NCBI GenBank assembly: GCA_002007465.1
Contig: LNAC01000137.1
Location: 475,919 to 539,918, forward strand
Length of the DNA: 64,000 nucleotides
DNA from: Ailurus styani
Taxonomy: Eukaryota; Chordata; Mammalia; Carnivora; Ailuridae
Direction of reading: 5' to 3'
Shown: positions 10,481 to 22,826 of the stretch, one piece after another
Numbering within the stretch: position 1 is the stretch's first letter
Layout of the letters: each line of letters starts with the position of its first letter
Made by a program: the position numbers and the translations under genes
The notes under the pieces: model-generated
Seen by the model: only the letters and a program-made list of their open reading frames with translations
Databases searched by the model: none
What the model was told of the DNA's origin: nothing

Positions 10481-13460
10481 GATGGTTGTGATTTTTTATA
10501 GCATTTCCTCCAATTCTCTTTTCCTAAAGGAGTACTCCCTAAAATTTCAAGTTATATGTTGAATATTGTTAGGTTGTTTTATATAGGAGCTCACATAAAG
10601 CCTCTTTGACCAAAAGAAGGAAAGAAAATTATTGAGCTAAAACGCTCAAATTCTTTTCCTTGCATCACTTAAAAGCAAAATAAGCCGAACATTCAAGGAA
10701 CTTGTCTGTATAGAAAAAGCCAATTCTTTATGTCTGTCAACATAGTTACACTACACACACATAAGGAGCGGCATTCCTGCTGTGGAAAATATAACTCGTC
10801 CTATAAAATTTAATGATGTGGGAGTGGAGGGGAGAGGAGAAGGTGAGAAAGGGTCTGTTGTAAAAGTAATATGTTTCTCCTTTCAAGACTTAAAAAATTC
10901 CAGATATCTAATTTAAACTTCTGTACTATAAGTAAATATAAAACAACATAACCTCACCTTAAAGAATTTACAAAGAACTGGAAAATAGACTAAAAATTAT
11001 AACAGACTTTTAGACATTACTCATATTACTACAAGATAATCACTATTAATCTTGCAATGTATTTCTTCCTTCTATTGTTAATTAATGGTGTATCATTTTA
11101 AATTAAAAAATGGGTATTGGATCTCATCAAGTAGCTTTTTAGCATTTATCAAAACTGGGCACTGCACGAGAGCTGTTATTCTCTATTATTCACCTGTGTA
11201 ACCTCGCCATTTGCATAGTTTGGGTCTTGCATTTTTATTGACACTCAATATTATTCATATTAATGAATGATCGTACATCTCCTGCAATGACCTACAAGAT
11301 GCCAACATCTGTTACCTAGCTATCCATGTTTCTGCTGCTTATGAAGTTGCAATAGTCATAGCAACTTCTCCCGTGCTTCAGTGCCATGCTCAGCCATGAT
11401 AGTGTTGGTTTTCCTTTTTGTTTTTGAACAGTACAGTCAACCTGCACTTGGCCTTAGCAGGAATGCTCAAGTTTTGCAGGAAGCTTGGGCACTATGTGCC
11501 AAATGGCAGTGTGAGACCTTATTCTGTGTCCCAGGGATATCCAGCATGATACCACAGCCCCTTCCACAAACCCAGGGAATGAGTGCTTGCAAGTCAGTCT
11601 CCCTCGCCTCAGTGTACCTAGCTTTGAAATCAAGTGATCAAGTGATTAAGGAAAATTTAAAGATCTCGTGTAGCTCCAAAGTCCATGACACTGTACTTTC
11701 CAGTGTATAATTCTGGGTCCTGTTGAGGGGATTTTCATCCCTGAGCATTGTCTTCATATTTCCCTTTAGAAGCCAAATGATTGATTCAGATTTTGTCAGA
11801 GTTGAAAATGGGAAAAAGATGCCAGGTTATCTCAAAAGTTGACCTGGACCATTCTTCTGCATGGCTGGAAACCAAGTGAGAGTATCTCTAGAAATTTCCA
11901 ACTTAAATTCAAGGAGGACCTCCACTGTAATACAATAAGCTAAAGCAGAGAGATGTGTTGCTAAATTCCAGAAATGTAGGGCCAGGTAACACTAGCTCTG
12001 TAAGGGCAGGGATTTTCATGTATTTTGTTCTCAGCTAAAGCACCAGCACCCAGAACACCTCCCTTAAACACTGTTTGCAGCAGAATGAATGAATTCTGGT
12101 CCCATATAGCAAATCATTCACAGGGACAAAAACCTGCTTCATAGCTCCCTATCATAAAATTAGCTTAGCTAAGATGAACGGGGCAAAGGAACACACTCAC
12201 AGGTCTAGCTACAGGTTGGCTTTTCTGACTTCTCGAAAACAAGCCCAGAAAGTGTTCCTTGCTGGCGCTTGGCTCATCTCAGACAGTGAACAGTAAGACT
12301 AGCTCCCTTCCTGCCCATGCTGGGCTGCTGCTGCCACCTGCTAAAGCTTACACAATGTCTGTCAAAGCAGCAGTTCCTAAACCTTTCACATCACACACCT
12401 TTTGAGAAGCCAATGAAAATCACAGCTCTTTCCCAGGGGGGAAAAATGTATTACACAGATGTCAAGAGATTGAAGAGGCCCCTGGAGCCCCACCATACAA
12501 GACTAATGACTGAATTTGAAACAAACCAATCTAAAAACCAAGGAGTTGTTTTCTTTCTGGTTAAAGACATGTTCATATATGAACAAAAACAGAGAGAAAA
12601 GTCTAAGAAGCCACCACGACTCAACAGCTGTCAACATTCTGCCATTCTCATTTCATCCATCCCCCCAACTTTTACATTTTTGCTTTTGCTAGAGTATTTT
12701 AATGCAAATCTGACCTGCTTCTTAATTTTATCTGTAAATACTAAAATATATATCTCAGTGGTCAGAACTTTTCTTTTTTTTAAACATAGCTATTAAACTA
12801 CTAGGACACCCCACAAAATTAGTAAGACTTCTTTTGTGTAATCTGGTACCCAGGCTTTTAAATCTCCTCTAATTGTCTTAGAAATAACCTTTGATAATGG
12901 TTGACTTGAATCTGGATCCAAACAAGGGCCAGCCATTAGGTTAGATTGGATTGATATATTTGTTAAGGTAAGAATTCATTTTCACTGTGTAAGCAAAAGC
13001 CATATCACTTGGTTATTTGATGGAAATAAGGAATGGAGGGAAAGTGTGCATGTGGGGAGGGGCAGGAGATTGAGTTAATGAAAAGTACTGCAATATTTTT
13101 TCAATGGGGGCCCTTTAAGTTCTTACTTGATCCTTTCAGATCATAAAAATAGAATTAGATGGCAGCCCAGTTCTCTCTTAATTTCCATAGCCAGTTAAAA
13201 CTATGAACCCAGGAGGTCAGATTTCATATTTCTTATCTGAATTGACAGTGGATAAGTTGTGTATAGACTACTGGGCATTTACATTTGATTTCACTCTCTT
13301 TCTCTTCTTTGAGTAGGATAAAAGAAAATTATTGGCTACCTTAAATAGAAAATCCAAAGTCCTCACATATACCCCTGCCTGCTCTGTGGGGGCCCCACCA
13401 CATCTCTTAGGCTGCCATTCATTTATTTTGATATATTGACACCCAATATAATGGCTTTAC
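10481..13460. other. DCDC1 intron with small old repeats
   Basis: Mostly unique. An L2-like 3' end (GTAAGGGCAGGGATTTTCAT ... AGCACCCAGAACA) lies at about 11990-12080, and a minus-strand L1M remnant (CAGCTGTCAACATTCTGCCA) at about 12600-12800. The 159-codon open frame at 12317-12796 spans that remnant and is not a gene. Confidence 0.45.
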
Positions 13461-13661
13461 CTGCTGCCTTCCTTGTGCATCCATCGTTGATGACTATCAT
13501 CTGCTTTTTTCTCCACCAAAACTACCTCCATGCCTGAGCGCAGATCAGGACCTCGAACTCCCAAAACTAGCTGAGGAGCAGCATGGCTTATAATTTGCCC
13601 ATCTCTGTATTCAAACTGCTGGTGGCAAAGCTTCTGCAATTTACTCTGCTTTGGAGAATGG
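13461..13661 (-). CDS. DCDC1: DCDC1 exon: first ricin-B-like repeat
   Basis: The acceptor ATTTTCTTTATCTCAG has a strong pyrimidine tract, and the donor is AGCAG|GTAAAG. The 201 nt are one completing nucleotide, 66 codons and AG. An alternative acceptor (TTGCAG at 13636-13634) would break the frame with the exon before, so the upstream one is used. The peptide includes FEYRDGQIISHAAPQLVLGV and later KKADDSHQRWMHKEGS. The DGQI...LVL(G/A)V pattern followed by QRW (a QxW motif) is typical of a ricin-type beta-trefoil lobe. Such folds often bind sugars, but binding cannot be judged here. Confidence 0.9.
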
Positions 13662-14802
13662 CTGAGATAAAGAAAATCCCATTAGAGCCCGAAAAATGTC
13701 CTGTGCACTCAATGTGCTGGAGACTGCAAGCTCTGTTGGCGAGAGAACCGCTGCAAACCAAATTCACTGATAATGGTGAAGCATTACCCTCAGGACAGCA
13801 GCACTGCTATGTGCCTGGCAGGGCCAAGCAGACGTTAAGAGCAGAAGTCTGAGTTTAGTCTGTAACAGGAATAAATGTTCATCCAAGAGAATATGAGAAA
13901 CTCATCAGCATAGCAAAAAGAAATTGAGTTGAAGAGATGATTTAGTTAAAGAGGAAAAGGAATGGGAGAAGGAGAGGGCCAGGGAAAAATGGAAGAGGGA
14001 GAAACAGAGGTGTTCAAATCATGGTTGTTTCTAGCCTCTATCTACAGTCTCCCTGGCAAATAGAATGCCATTCTCCAAGTTTTTCAAGCTTCCCTAACAA
14101 TTCATAGAATATCATAAAAAAGAATGATATGCTAATAAGTTAATTCAAAGGAATCTCTTGCTTAAGGAGCTTAAGGCAATAAGCAGACTTATGAAATATA
14201 TTAAACATCACAACGCATTGTCAATTAAGTTAATTTATAAACATCTATGAAGTCCTTAGTATGTGCATGGGGCAATGCTAACTATTGAAACGCCAAAGCC
14301 ACTTGATTTATATAAAATGCTATAATGGTAAGCAAATGTCTAAAGGTTATGAAATAATACAAGGTACTATAAATTCCTGTTATTTTATTAGATATTGACT
14401 GGAAAAATAAAATTAAAAAGGTAGAAACTACATTTAACTAATTTCTTAAAAACATCAGGGCCTCTTACATGCTTATTAAGTTCACTCACACATTTGTTCA
14501 ACAAATACATAGGCTTTCGTTAAGTCATTAGGAGGCAAAGGTGGATAAGCTTACTGCTTAATAAAAAGACATACCAGTGAACAAGAAATTACGTTACATG
14601 GCACAAAATAAGCTAAAGGGAGAAAGGCCTTCCCACAGACACTTGTAAATGCTTAGTCAAAAACACAAGAAAGACACAAATGTGTATGTTAATGTAAATG
14701 GCAGCTAACGTAATGCAAACCCTCAGGAATCATTTTGCCCCAAAGTGAACAAAACTAAGGCCATGCAGAAATCTCTAACAAGAATTCCTTGCAACTTTTT
14801 AC

Positions 14803-14961
14803 CTGTATTTCTTCTGTGGTTCCACATTTTCAAAGAGTTCTTCTTCCATTTTCTTTGGAAGACTGTCATCCTCATCAAAGTCATGAGGAGTTTCCTGCCA
14901 GGCATACCTGAGAAGCGTGTGACAAGCCTTCATTCGGAGATGGGCTCTTGCATGTGAATCT
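14803..14961 (-). CDS. DCDC1: DCDC1 exon: basic and acidic linker before the trefoil
   Basis: The acceptor TGCTTCTGAACCTTGATAG is chosen because it alone matches the incoming phase; the open frame itself extends further upstream. It gives one completing nucleotide, 52 codons and AG, with donor TACAG|GTAAAA. The peptide begins DSHARAHLRMKACHTLLRYA, a basic amphipathic stretch, then turns acidic (HDFDEDDSLPKKMEEELFEN) and ends VEPQKKY. AG+C from the next exon makes Ser. A linker between the DCX domain and the ricin-like part fits the position; no catalytic motif is visible. Confidence 0.88.
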
Positions 14962-15249
14962 CTATCAAGGTTCAGAAGCAAACACAAGTCTAAGAATTCT
15001 GATTTTTACTCACAGAATTTTCTCTGAGGTATAGTCTGATCACATCCTGAAGGATGTTGATGGATCTGTAAATCACATTTCCATTATGGTGCCTAACGTT
15101 GCAAATTCACCTCCTACTAATACATAATTTAGATCTTTTAATATAAGCCTATAAATAAAATTCCCCAACTACATAATAGAAAAGCATTCAACTTTATTTA
15201 TTCAGGAAAAAATGGGGCCATGTATTATATTTCAAAAACTGGAAGATTA

Positions 15250-15414
15250 GGGTGCCTGGGTGGCTCAGTTTGTTAAGCATAGGACTCTTGGTTTCAGGTC
15301 AGGTCATAATCTCAGGGTCATGAGATCGGGCCCCACATCGTGCTCCATCCACACTCAATATGGAGTGTGCTTTAGAGTCTCTCTCCCTCTCTCTTTGCCC
15401 TTCCCCCCTCTAAA
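15250..15414 (+). mobile_element. Older SINEC
   Basis: GGTGCCTGGGTGGCTCAGTT head, short CT-rich tail; imperfect duplication AAACTGGAAGATTA / AAACTGCAAGATTT. Confidence 0.9.
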
Positions 15415-15742
15415 AAAACTGCAAGATTTAGATTGCTAGGTAGTTTAAGAAATGCATAATGAATGTTTAATGAGATTCCTTCTGCCTACTCCAGAAGTGG
15501 GTCATAATTCTGTATGGAACAGGACAGCCTAGATTACTGCATTCATTTCATAAAGTTTACTCATTAGACAATGTTAAGAAATCTTAATTAACTTTTCCTC
15601 TCAAATCTAGAGAGGCTCAAGTAACATCAGCACAGACGTGCAAGCTTTTGATAGAGAATAATGTACTAGCACACTTAAATAGTCATAGCCTGAAAAACTG
15701 AGTTGGTCAGCCTTCTGGCTTCTTATTAAGATGAAGTTGTGA

Positions 15743-15915
15743 GGGCGCCTGGGTGGCTCAGTCGGTTAAGTGACTGCCTTCGGTTCAGGTCATGATCCTG
15801 GATCAAGTCCCGCATCAGGTTCCCTGCTCAGCGGGAAGTCTGCTTCTCCCTCTGACCCTCCCTTTTCTCGTTCTCTCTCTCTCTCAAATAAATAAATAAA
15901 ATCTTAAAAAAAAAA
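15743..15915 (+). mobile_element. SINEC
   Basis: GGCGCCTGGGTGGCTCAGTC head, AAATAAATAAATAAAATCTT tail and polyA. The target duplication is not clear. Confidence 0.92.
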
Positions 15916-16594
15916 GAGATGTGAACAGGAGCATAGCCACCATACAGATCTATCCCTATCATATTCTGGAGCACTGTTGAGGGTACATTTGCTTCCTATA
16001 GATCACAACACAATATGAAGACTGCTCTGCTCAAGGCAGGATAAATATACAGGCAAAGCAGTGAGCATATTCTAGCACCTTAAATATGCATATGTGTAAA
16101 CAAAGCTGGTGGGGAGTGGGTAGGCAGTGATCACCAAGGTGCTCCTGGTATTTGATATAACTGGAAGCAATATCAAATTACCAAAATCTTCAGGGTCAAT
16201 TCCTGTGTTGGCACAGCAGACTATACACTTTTCAAATGCAACTCAAGTATTATACGTGGATATGAAATTGGAGGGTAACAGCTGCCTCATTCAAAATTGC
16301 ACACAAGCGGCTTCTCAAGTCAAAAATCTCCCCAGCAGTTAAAAAAACAACAGTGCCATCTAGTGTTAAAAATAAAAAACACAACTTTCCCACCAACTCT
16401 CAGGAAAACAGAAAACCACAATGTCATTCTTAGTTACAACATATTCAGCAAGGTGTAAACAAGACTGTTCCCTCAAGTCCAGATATTTCACTTTCTAATT
16501 TGGAATTTATCTGTATTCTCTTTGGCTTCCAGGCAAATGAAGTACAGTCTAACCACTTTAGAACAGCCCTTTTTAAATATACCTTGCTTTATTA
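15916..16594. other. DCDC1 intron, no recognised feature
   Basis: Unique sequence; small open frames have no support. Confidence 0.5.
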
Positions 16595-17105
16595 ATTGAT
16601 TCATTTGTCCATTCACTCATATAACTAATCATTCCATAGTTAGTCTACTCATTCTTTTAAATGATATTTCTTGAACATCTGTTATATGGTAGGCACAGTG
16701 TTCTAAGTGATGAACAAAACAGGTAAGTTCTCAGGATTCCTGGAGCTTACATTCTAGTGGTCAGAAGAGATAACAGATAAGTCAATAAATAAATAATAAT
16801 ATAAGTGCCATAAGTAGAATAAAACAAGATATCGTGATAGAAACTAGCCAGGGTGGGGTGGGGTCTACTTAAGCAATGGAGACTGAGAAGGCTCCTCTGA
16901 GAGATAATGTTTGAGTTGAGACCTGGAAAATGGGAGGGGGCCATCCATGTGAGGTTCTAGAGCATTCTAGAACATTCTTAGAGCATTCTAGAACATTCCA
17001 AGCAAAGAGAATAAATGGAAAGGTTCTGAAGCAAGAATATGCTCAGTTCATTTGAGGAACAGAAAGACACTGTTGTGACAGGTGTAGAGTGAGTGAGAAA
17101 GGTAC
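16595..17105 (-). mobile_element. L2 LINE 3' fragment, minus strand
   Basis: GGTAGGCACAGTGTTCTAAG, GGAGCTTACATTCTAGTGG and TTTGAGTTGAGACCTGG follow the reverse complement of L2 3' sequence. A 21-bp tandem repeat with heat-shock-element motifs lies inside at 16955-16999. Confidence 0.7.
16955..16999. repeat. 21-bp tandem repeat carrying perfect HSE triplets
   Basis: AGCATTCTAGAACATTC occurs twice, 21 bp apart. Each copy holds TTCTAGAACATTC (16965-16977 and 16986-16998), i.e. TTCnnGAAnnTTC, the HSF-binding pattern. A third, imperfect unit precedes at 16955. Confidence 0.8.
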
Positions 17106-18579
17106 TTAAGGGAAAAGGTTTAAGAAGTGGGCAGGGGCTGCCTGTAATTCAGTAGGATATGGGAATGTTGTCCCTGAGCTCCATGCTAAAAAAGCCTTTT
17201 CTTTCACAAGGCAGCAAAGCTGAGGTGAGTGCTTCCAGAGTTTCTCTTCTATTTTGCTTACTTTTATTACCAGAAATCTTGACATAGAATCCAACTATCA
17301 AAAAGGTTCCTTCTAGATTTATGTTTACCCTCTTGCTTTATGGATATCCCTCCTTAAGTCATCCCACTTTTCAAATATGTAAAACTTCCAAACAAACATA
17401 TCTGAGAAATTCTAGGGAAATCTTAAAGTGACTCTCTAACATAAGATGATTTAGGATTGAATCATCAGAAGTCGCTCAAAGAACTAGTGAAAGCTAGCCC
17501 AGAAAAAGAGAGAACCCAGTAGCCTGATGATGATGAACTTTTCATATTTTAAGCACTTTTAAGTAGAAGAGGAATGGATGTAAACAGAAACAAATGAAAC
17601 CGAAGGACAGAGATGTTCTAAATAATTTCTACATTAGAATGGGCTGCCTTGTGAAATAGTGATCTCCCTGTTACTATGGGTATTCAACAAAAGATGGGAT
17701 CAAAATAGCCTGCCTGAAATGTGCAGGAGATTCCTGCCTTATGTTTTGAGTGGACTCAAAAACTCTAGGTCTCGAAGAAATCAAGAAATTATAACAATGT
17801 AGATCTTTGTTCTCAAAGATGTTCTTTCTTTTTTTCTCACTTTCTGCTTACTTTTTTCCCATGGGGAGTCTAATAACTTAGAGGCCAGATGATACCTTCT
17901 TCAGAAATTCTCTAGCCATTGAGGAATATACCCATGTAGGCCAAATCATTTCTCTCTGAAAAAGGCCTTCTGGTGCCTTTGTGAGTGTCAGGACATGAGA
18001 CCAGATGAATCACTCATCAAGATGAGGGGGTTTGTTTCCTAAAATAAGAGTTGATATTCTTATAATAGAGGATAGAAGCAGTCATTTAAAATGGTTTATA
18101 AAATAGTTTCAAATGACATGTAAATTAATTTTCACTGTTATCACAAGGGTAGTTGATTAGCTATACATAGTTTTAGAATTTGGAAACTCACTCAATCATA
18201 CCTTCATTTATTCAGTATAGGATGATTAAAGTCAGCTACCCTCATCTTCACAGAACAAGCCCGACAAGGGTTTTTGCCCGCAAGGAATTGCAGGGAGGTG
18301 GGCGGGGGGAGGTGGGTACTGCTAAGCACAGCACTCCGTACAATCATTACCATGATTGATTTCAATGATGAAGAATCTTTCCACACGTGAGTACCAGGCT
18401 GGTCAAGACACTTTAGGCAGAGAGAAACAAACAAGGGGCTCAAAGGCCTGCAATGGTGCATAAATGGAATATGCCACATTCAGCGGCAGCTTGTCGCTGC
18501 CAAGCTGGAGCTTAGTTCGTGTGTCAGGAAGAAAAAGTGTGGATTGGTGGTGGGCGTGGGGATGCAAATGAGGGTCAGT
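17106..18579. other. DCDC1 intron, no recognised feature
   Basis: No repeat or exon identified. An open frame on the minus strand at 18204-18479 lacks splice sites. Confidence 0.45.
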
Positions 18580-18770
18580 GACAGGCCTGGACTCAGGTCA
18601 GAAGGGCTTGGGATTGCAGACTAAATGTTCTTTCTATCTGCAGTAGGTAGCCACTGAAGAACTATATAAAAAGGATTATGTTTTAGGAAGATAATTGTCT
18701 GTAGATGGAACTTCGAGGTGAATTGGAAGGAGGAGAAAAGGGAGAGAGACCAATCAGGAAACCACTTCGG
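18580..18770 (-). mobile_element. L2 fragment
   Basis: GTAGGTAGCCACTGAAGAAC and AGGATTATGTTTTAGGAAG resemble the reverse-complement L2 body (ggagccattgaagg ... ttagaaagat). Confidence 0.5.
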
Positions 18771-19143
18771 TGACCCAGGACGACAACTGTATGTTAACAT
18801 GCATCCGGCTTGAACCTATATTAATTTAATTGTTCCTAGAGTCGACGTTAATGGAAACAAAACATGATGGATTCCTCAAATAATCTGCAATTCCAAAATT
18901 CTAGTCTTTTAAAAATAGTAGTATAATAATAAAATTACTGAAAGTAGATCATTGTGATGACTGAACATTGAAGCTCCAGCTTGATCTTTTTGCCAGGAAA
19001 CTAATTAAATACTAGCTCTTCACTTGACATCCATATCACAAATGTGGCATGGGTTCCCTGCATGGGTTCTGTGCTGTTATTGAGATAATGAGCTGAGTTC
19101 AAATAGGAACCAGGTAGTTTCTCTCGCCATGCTGATTACTTAC

Positions 19144-19303
19144 AGAATTTCACTGGAAGCCTTTTCCATTGTTAAAGCATTTTTTTGCATTTGCTTTTCC
19201 TTTGGTCCTATCATTTGCTTCTCTTCTCCAAAAATTGTTACAGGTTTATGCACTGCAAGCTTGGCTCCAGACACAATGTCACTTTGGACTTCTAAAACAA
19301 GAG
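19144..19303 (-). CDS. DCDC1: DCDC1 exon: linker after the DCX domain
   Basis: The acceptor GCATTTCTGCTCAG is followed by 160 nt: two completing nucleotides, 52 codons and CT. The donor is T|GTAAGTAA, a near-perfect consensus. The peptide starts LVLEVQSDIVSGAKLAVHKP and continues VTIFGEEKQM, then a charged, low-complexity tail (KEKQMQKNALTMEKASSEI) that is probably disordered. Phase fits both neighbours: the next exon supplies A to complete CTA (Leu), followed by DSHARAH. I assign no separate domain to this exon. Confidence 0.9.
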
Positions 19304-19509
19304 CTGAGCAGAAATGCACAGATTGCAAGGACATATTAGTTATGATCGCAGAACACTAGGAATTTGAAAACACATGTTAAAATAAGAATGCAGACAATTT
19401 TCAGCTATTTGGTCTAAGAGAACACATTTAAGCGTAATTGATAGTTGCTCTTTAATAAACTAGATTTCACTTAATTTTTGTAGATTCTTTCCAATATATT
19501 TGCAGTCAA

Positions 19510-20740
19510 AAGTACTAAAAATAGGGGTTAGCAGCTAAAATATACAAAGAACTTATAAAATTCAATATCTAAAAACAATCTGATTAAAAAACGGCCGAGG
19601 ACCTGAACAGATATTCTTCCAGAGACAACATACAGGTGGCCAACCTACACATGGAAAGATGCTCCGTATCACTAAGCATCAGGGAAATGCAAATCAAATA
19701 AAATCAAAATCACAGTGAGATATCACCTCACACCTGTCAGGATATCTATTAGCAAACAAAAACAAAAAGATGCCAAGGAAGGGCGCCTGGGTGGCTCAGT
19801 GGGTTAAAGCCTCTGCTTTCGGCTCAGGTCATGATCTCAGCATCCTGGGATCGAGGCCCACATCGGGCTCTCTGCTCAGCAGGGAGCCTGCTTCCTCCTC
19901 TCCCTGTGTCTCTGCCTGCCTCTCTGCCTACTTGCTGTGATCTCTCTCTCTGTGTCAAATAAATAAATAAAATCTTTAAAAAAAAAAAAAAGATGCCAAG
20001 GAAAGGGAGCACTAGTGCATGTTGGTGATATACAATTGGTGTGCCCACTACAGAAGACGGCATGGAGGCTCTTCAAAAATTAAAACTAGAACTACCATAT
20101 GATCCAGCAATTACACTTCTAGGTATTCATCCAAAGAAACTGAAAACACTAATTTGAAAAGATATATGCAGCCCTATGTCCACCACAGCATTATTTACAA
20201 TAGCCAAAGTATGGAAACAATCTAAGTGTCCATCAACAGATGAATGGATAAAGAAGTGGTATATAAATAATGGAATATTATGCAGTCATAAAAGATGAAA
20301 TCTTGCCATTTGTGTCAACATGGTGGTAACTCAAGGGTGTTTTGCAAAGTAAAATAAGTCAGACAGTGAAAGACACATACTGTATTATTTCACGTACATT
20401 TCACTTACATCTAAAAAACAAAACAAAACAAAAGTGAAACAGACTCATAGATACAGAGAACAAATTGATAATTGTCAGAAGGGTAGAGGGATGGATGAAA
20501 TAGATGAAGCAGATTAAGAGGTATAATCTTCCAGTTATAAAAATGATCAGACATGGGAATGTAATGAATGGCATAGGAAATATAGTTAATATTATAACAA
20601 CTTTGTATGGTGAAAAGTGGTAACTAGATTTGTTGCAGTGACCATTTCATAATGGATATAAATATCAAATCACTGTTATATACCTGAAACAAATAAAGCA
20701 ACATAGTCAATTACCCTTCAATTTTAAAAATGTCTAAGAG
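19510..20740 (+). mobile_element. L1 ORF2 C-terminus and 3' UTR
   Basis: Plus-strand L1 landmarks in order: ACCTGAACAGATATTC, AGGGAAATGCAAATCAAA, TATCACCTCACACCTGTCAG, TACCATATGATCCAGCAATT, GTGTCCATCAACAGATGAAT, and a tail at about 20700. Frames are broken, so it is inactive. Split by a SINE. Confidence 0.9.
19781..19986 (+). mobile_element. Young SINEC inside L1
   Basis: Full-length, long polyA, perfect 17-bp duplication AAAAAGATGCCAAGGAA on both sides. Confidence 0.96.
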
Positions 20741-22122
20741 AAAAAAAATGTACCAAAGGATAGGTTTTTCCAAAAAATGTTAGTTATTGTAAATTCTAAC
20801 CATTCAAATGGGCAAATTATTTAAATATCTGTCTCCAAATCATTCTCTAGGATCCCAAATTCCTCAGTAGAAGTCCCTAATGCCTTGAATGAATGACACA
20901 TGCCAAACTTACTGTACCACATTCAATATATGTAATAAGGGAATGTTTTAAATTATATTAATGATTTTTCTCTTTTGACTTTTTATGTACAGGAACTTTG
21001 TCCTTTCCGGGGCAGGCTTAAGGGAAGGAGGAAGACCATGAGTTGATGAGAAAGGTTACAAAGGAAAGCAAAAGTACGAAGATAGTTGTGACACTCAAGC
21101 ACAGCTTATTGCCCTAAGACAAGGGCCACGTAAATCAGGATGACACTATCATGATTTAGGATTCTTCTAAATGCTGTGAGATCCCCTTTAGCATATCAAA
21201 GCTTTAACCTCAATGTTGACTTGGAGAAAACCCACCATTTCTGGGCATGAGGGAGACAGAAGGTAGTGGAAGGCAGAAAACCAGTGCTGGATGTCATGAT
21301 TCTGCCTACAGGCTTCACTTCAGTTATCTAAGCTACACCAAGGAAACACCGAGGACACTGTCCATTATTCAGAACAATGTGACAAGTCATGTCTCCAGTT
21401 GCCCTCACCACTCCAATCTGAGGCACAGCCCTGTCAACCTGAATCTGGTTTCTGAGGCATGCAGCCATGACCCACGATTTGCTGAGAGTCATGCTAGAAA
21501 GTTTTCCAGAAGTGGTTGCCAAGGAGGGGTGAAGGGGTCCTGTAGTAAGGACTTCAGAGATGACCACTCAGCCATAGCCAGGCTTCGGGAGGCCAAAGGG
21601 TGCAGAGGAGAGTCTGAGTCAGGCAGGAAGCATCATCTGCCCAAAGCACTGTGTGGGCCAAAAGAATGGAACACAGTCACCCAGCCATGGACATTGCCAC
21701 CAAGGCCCAGAAAGCAAGAGAGACTCTGTACCCCAAGTTCTTCCCTTCCATCTGAGAGAGGAACTAAAGAGAGACTCTGGGGACTGGGGAATCTGAAAGC
21801 TTTCCCTAAAGGAACTATATAAATTAACAGATGAGACAAAATTTAAACCTGACTGTAAATTTTATCTTTTCCTTAATGGAAAACAAAGAAGTCCTGATTT
21901 GTTAAAGACAAAATAAATTACATTTTCTTTATATATCCAAAGTATAGTGTGAATTAAAATATGCAATTCTGTTAAATATATAATTTTGTCCAAAGAGCTA
22001 AATAGCAGGATATAGGGGTGAAATATGACCTATTTAAACAAACAAACAAAAGCGGTATCAAGCAACTAATTTTGGCCATATATATTATGGTAAATAATTC
22101 CAATGCTTACCCTCTATCTTAC
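20741..22122. other. DCDC1 intron with a 191-codon orphan open frame
   Basis: A plus-strand open frame at 21247-21822 runs antisense to DCDC1. The region is relatively GC-rich, so an open frame of this size in 64 kb is not surprising. It has no recognised domain, no paralogue here and no promoter or polyA signal that I can see. I do not call it a gene. Confidence 0.45.
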
Positions 22123-22246
22123 GTATACTGCAGAAAGTTTGGATTTTAGAAATATCTGATGCTAAGTTCCTCAGGAAGATTTGCTTCTTTTGCTGAGCAA
22201 TGGACACATCAGGATTGATCCAGTGTTCTCCACATGAAGCATAAAC
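22123..22246 (-). CDS. DCDC1: DCDC1 exon: end of DCX domain and linker
   Basis: The acceptor CGTTTCTTTGCTAG is followed by 41 codons and one nucleotide, with donor AGTATAC|GTAAGA. It begins VYASCGEHWINPD, where VYxSCGE closes the DCX fold, and continues as a probable helical linker, SIAQQKKQIFLRNLASD, to KIQTFCSI. The start is phase 0 after DEL of the previous exon. The last nucleotide (C) combines with CT of the 19.3 kb exon to give Pro. No alternative splice sites of similar quality are seen nearby. Confidence 0.9.
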
Positions 22247-22263
22247 CTAGCAAAGAAACGAAT

Positions 22264-22540
22264 CTCTGATTCCGTGTACAACTGTTCACAGCAACATTAT
22301 CAGTAATAGCCAAAACCAGCCAAAAGTACAAACAAAGTTTCCTATAACAGGCAAATGGTTAAACAAACCATGATGCCATGGACTAATATTCAGTGATAAA
22401 AAGGCAAAACTGTTAATGAACATAACGACTTTGAAGGTTCTCAAGGGTTTTCTACCAAAAAGTACTTCTCCATACTATCTTTGCAACTTCCTGTGAATCT
22501 ATGATTTTTTTCAAAATAAAGTTTTATGAAATAAGTTTTT
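22264..22540 (+). mobile_element. Old L1M 3' end
   Basis: AACATTATCAGTAATAGCCA, CCATGGACTAATATTCAGTG, and GCAACTTCCTGTGAATCTAT before CAAAATAAAGTTTT are L1M 3' UTR landmarks. Confidence 0.65.
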
Positions 22541-22611
22541 AAAGGAAGGAAAGAAAGAAAGGACAGGAGGGAGGGAGGGAAGGAGGGAGGAAGGAAAGGG
22601 AGGGAGGTATA
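22541..22611. repeat. Purine tract (GGAA/GGGA)n
   Basis: About 70 bp of uninterrupted A/G on the plus strand, with AAGG, AAAG and GGGA units, at the end of the L1M tail. Confidence 0.9.
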
Positions 22612-22616
22612 GATTA

Positions 22617-22826
22617 GGGCTTTGTAAACTATGGCTGAGGCCCAAATCTGGCCGGCTGCCTGTCTGTGTAAATAGAGTTTTATTACAACACAGTTATGCC
22701 CACTCATTTCCACGCTGTCTGTCACTGCTTTTGTGCTTTACAATGGCAGGAGCTGATGTTTCATTAGAGATCATATGTCTGTAAATATTTACTAACTGAT
22801 CTTTTACAGAAGAAGTTTGACAAAAC
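22617..22826. mobile_element. hAT-Charlie-type MITE
   Basis: GGGCTTTGTAAACTATGGCT ... AAATCTGGCCGGCTGCCTGT ... TTTTATTACAACACAGTTAT ... ACAGAAGAAGTTTGAC matches a common nonautonomous hAT family with 'caggggtcagcaaact' type ends. The exact family name is not assigned. Confidence 0.75.

Noticed and set aside
12317..12796. 159-codon plus-strand open frame
   Set aside because: It spans an old L1M remnant and has no coding features.
13634..13636. Alternative acceptor TTGCAG for the 13.5 kb exon
   Set aside because: It would start in phase 0, while the preceding exon ends in phase 2; the upstream acceptor has a better pyrimidine tract and keeps frame.
14990..15010. Upstream acceptor GAATTCTTAG for the 14.9 kb exon
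   Set aside because: The pyrimidine tract is poor and its phase does not follow the 19.1 kb exon, whereas GATAG at 14963-14962 does.
21247..21822. 191-codon plus-strand open frame
   Set aside because: Longest plus-strand frame without N, but it lies in an intron in locally GC-rich sequence. It has no recognisable domain and no promoter, splice or polyA evidence, and its length is within chance for 64 kb in six frames.
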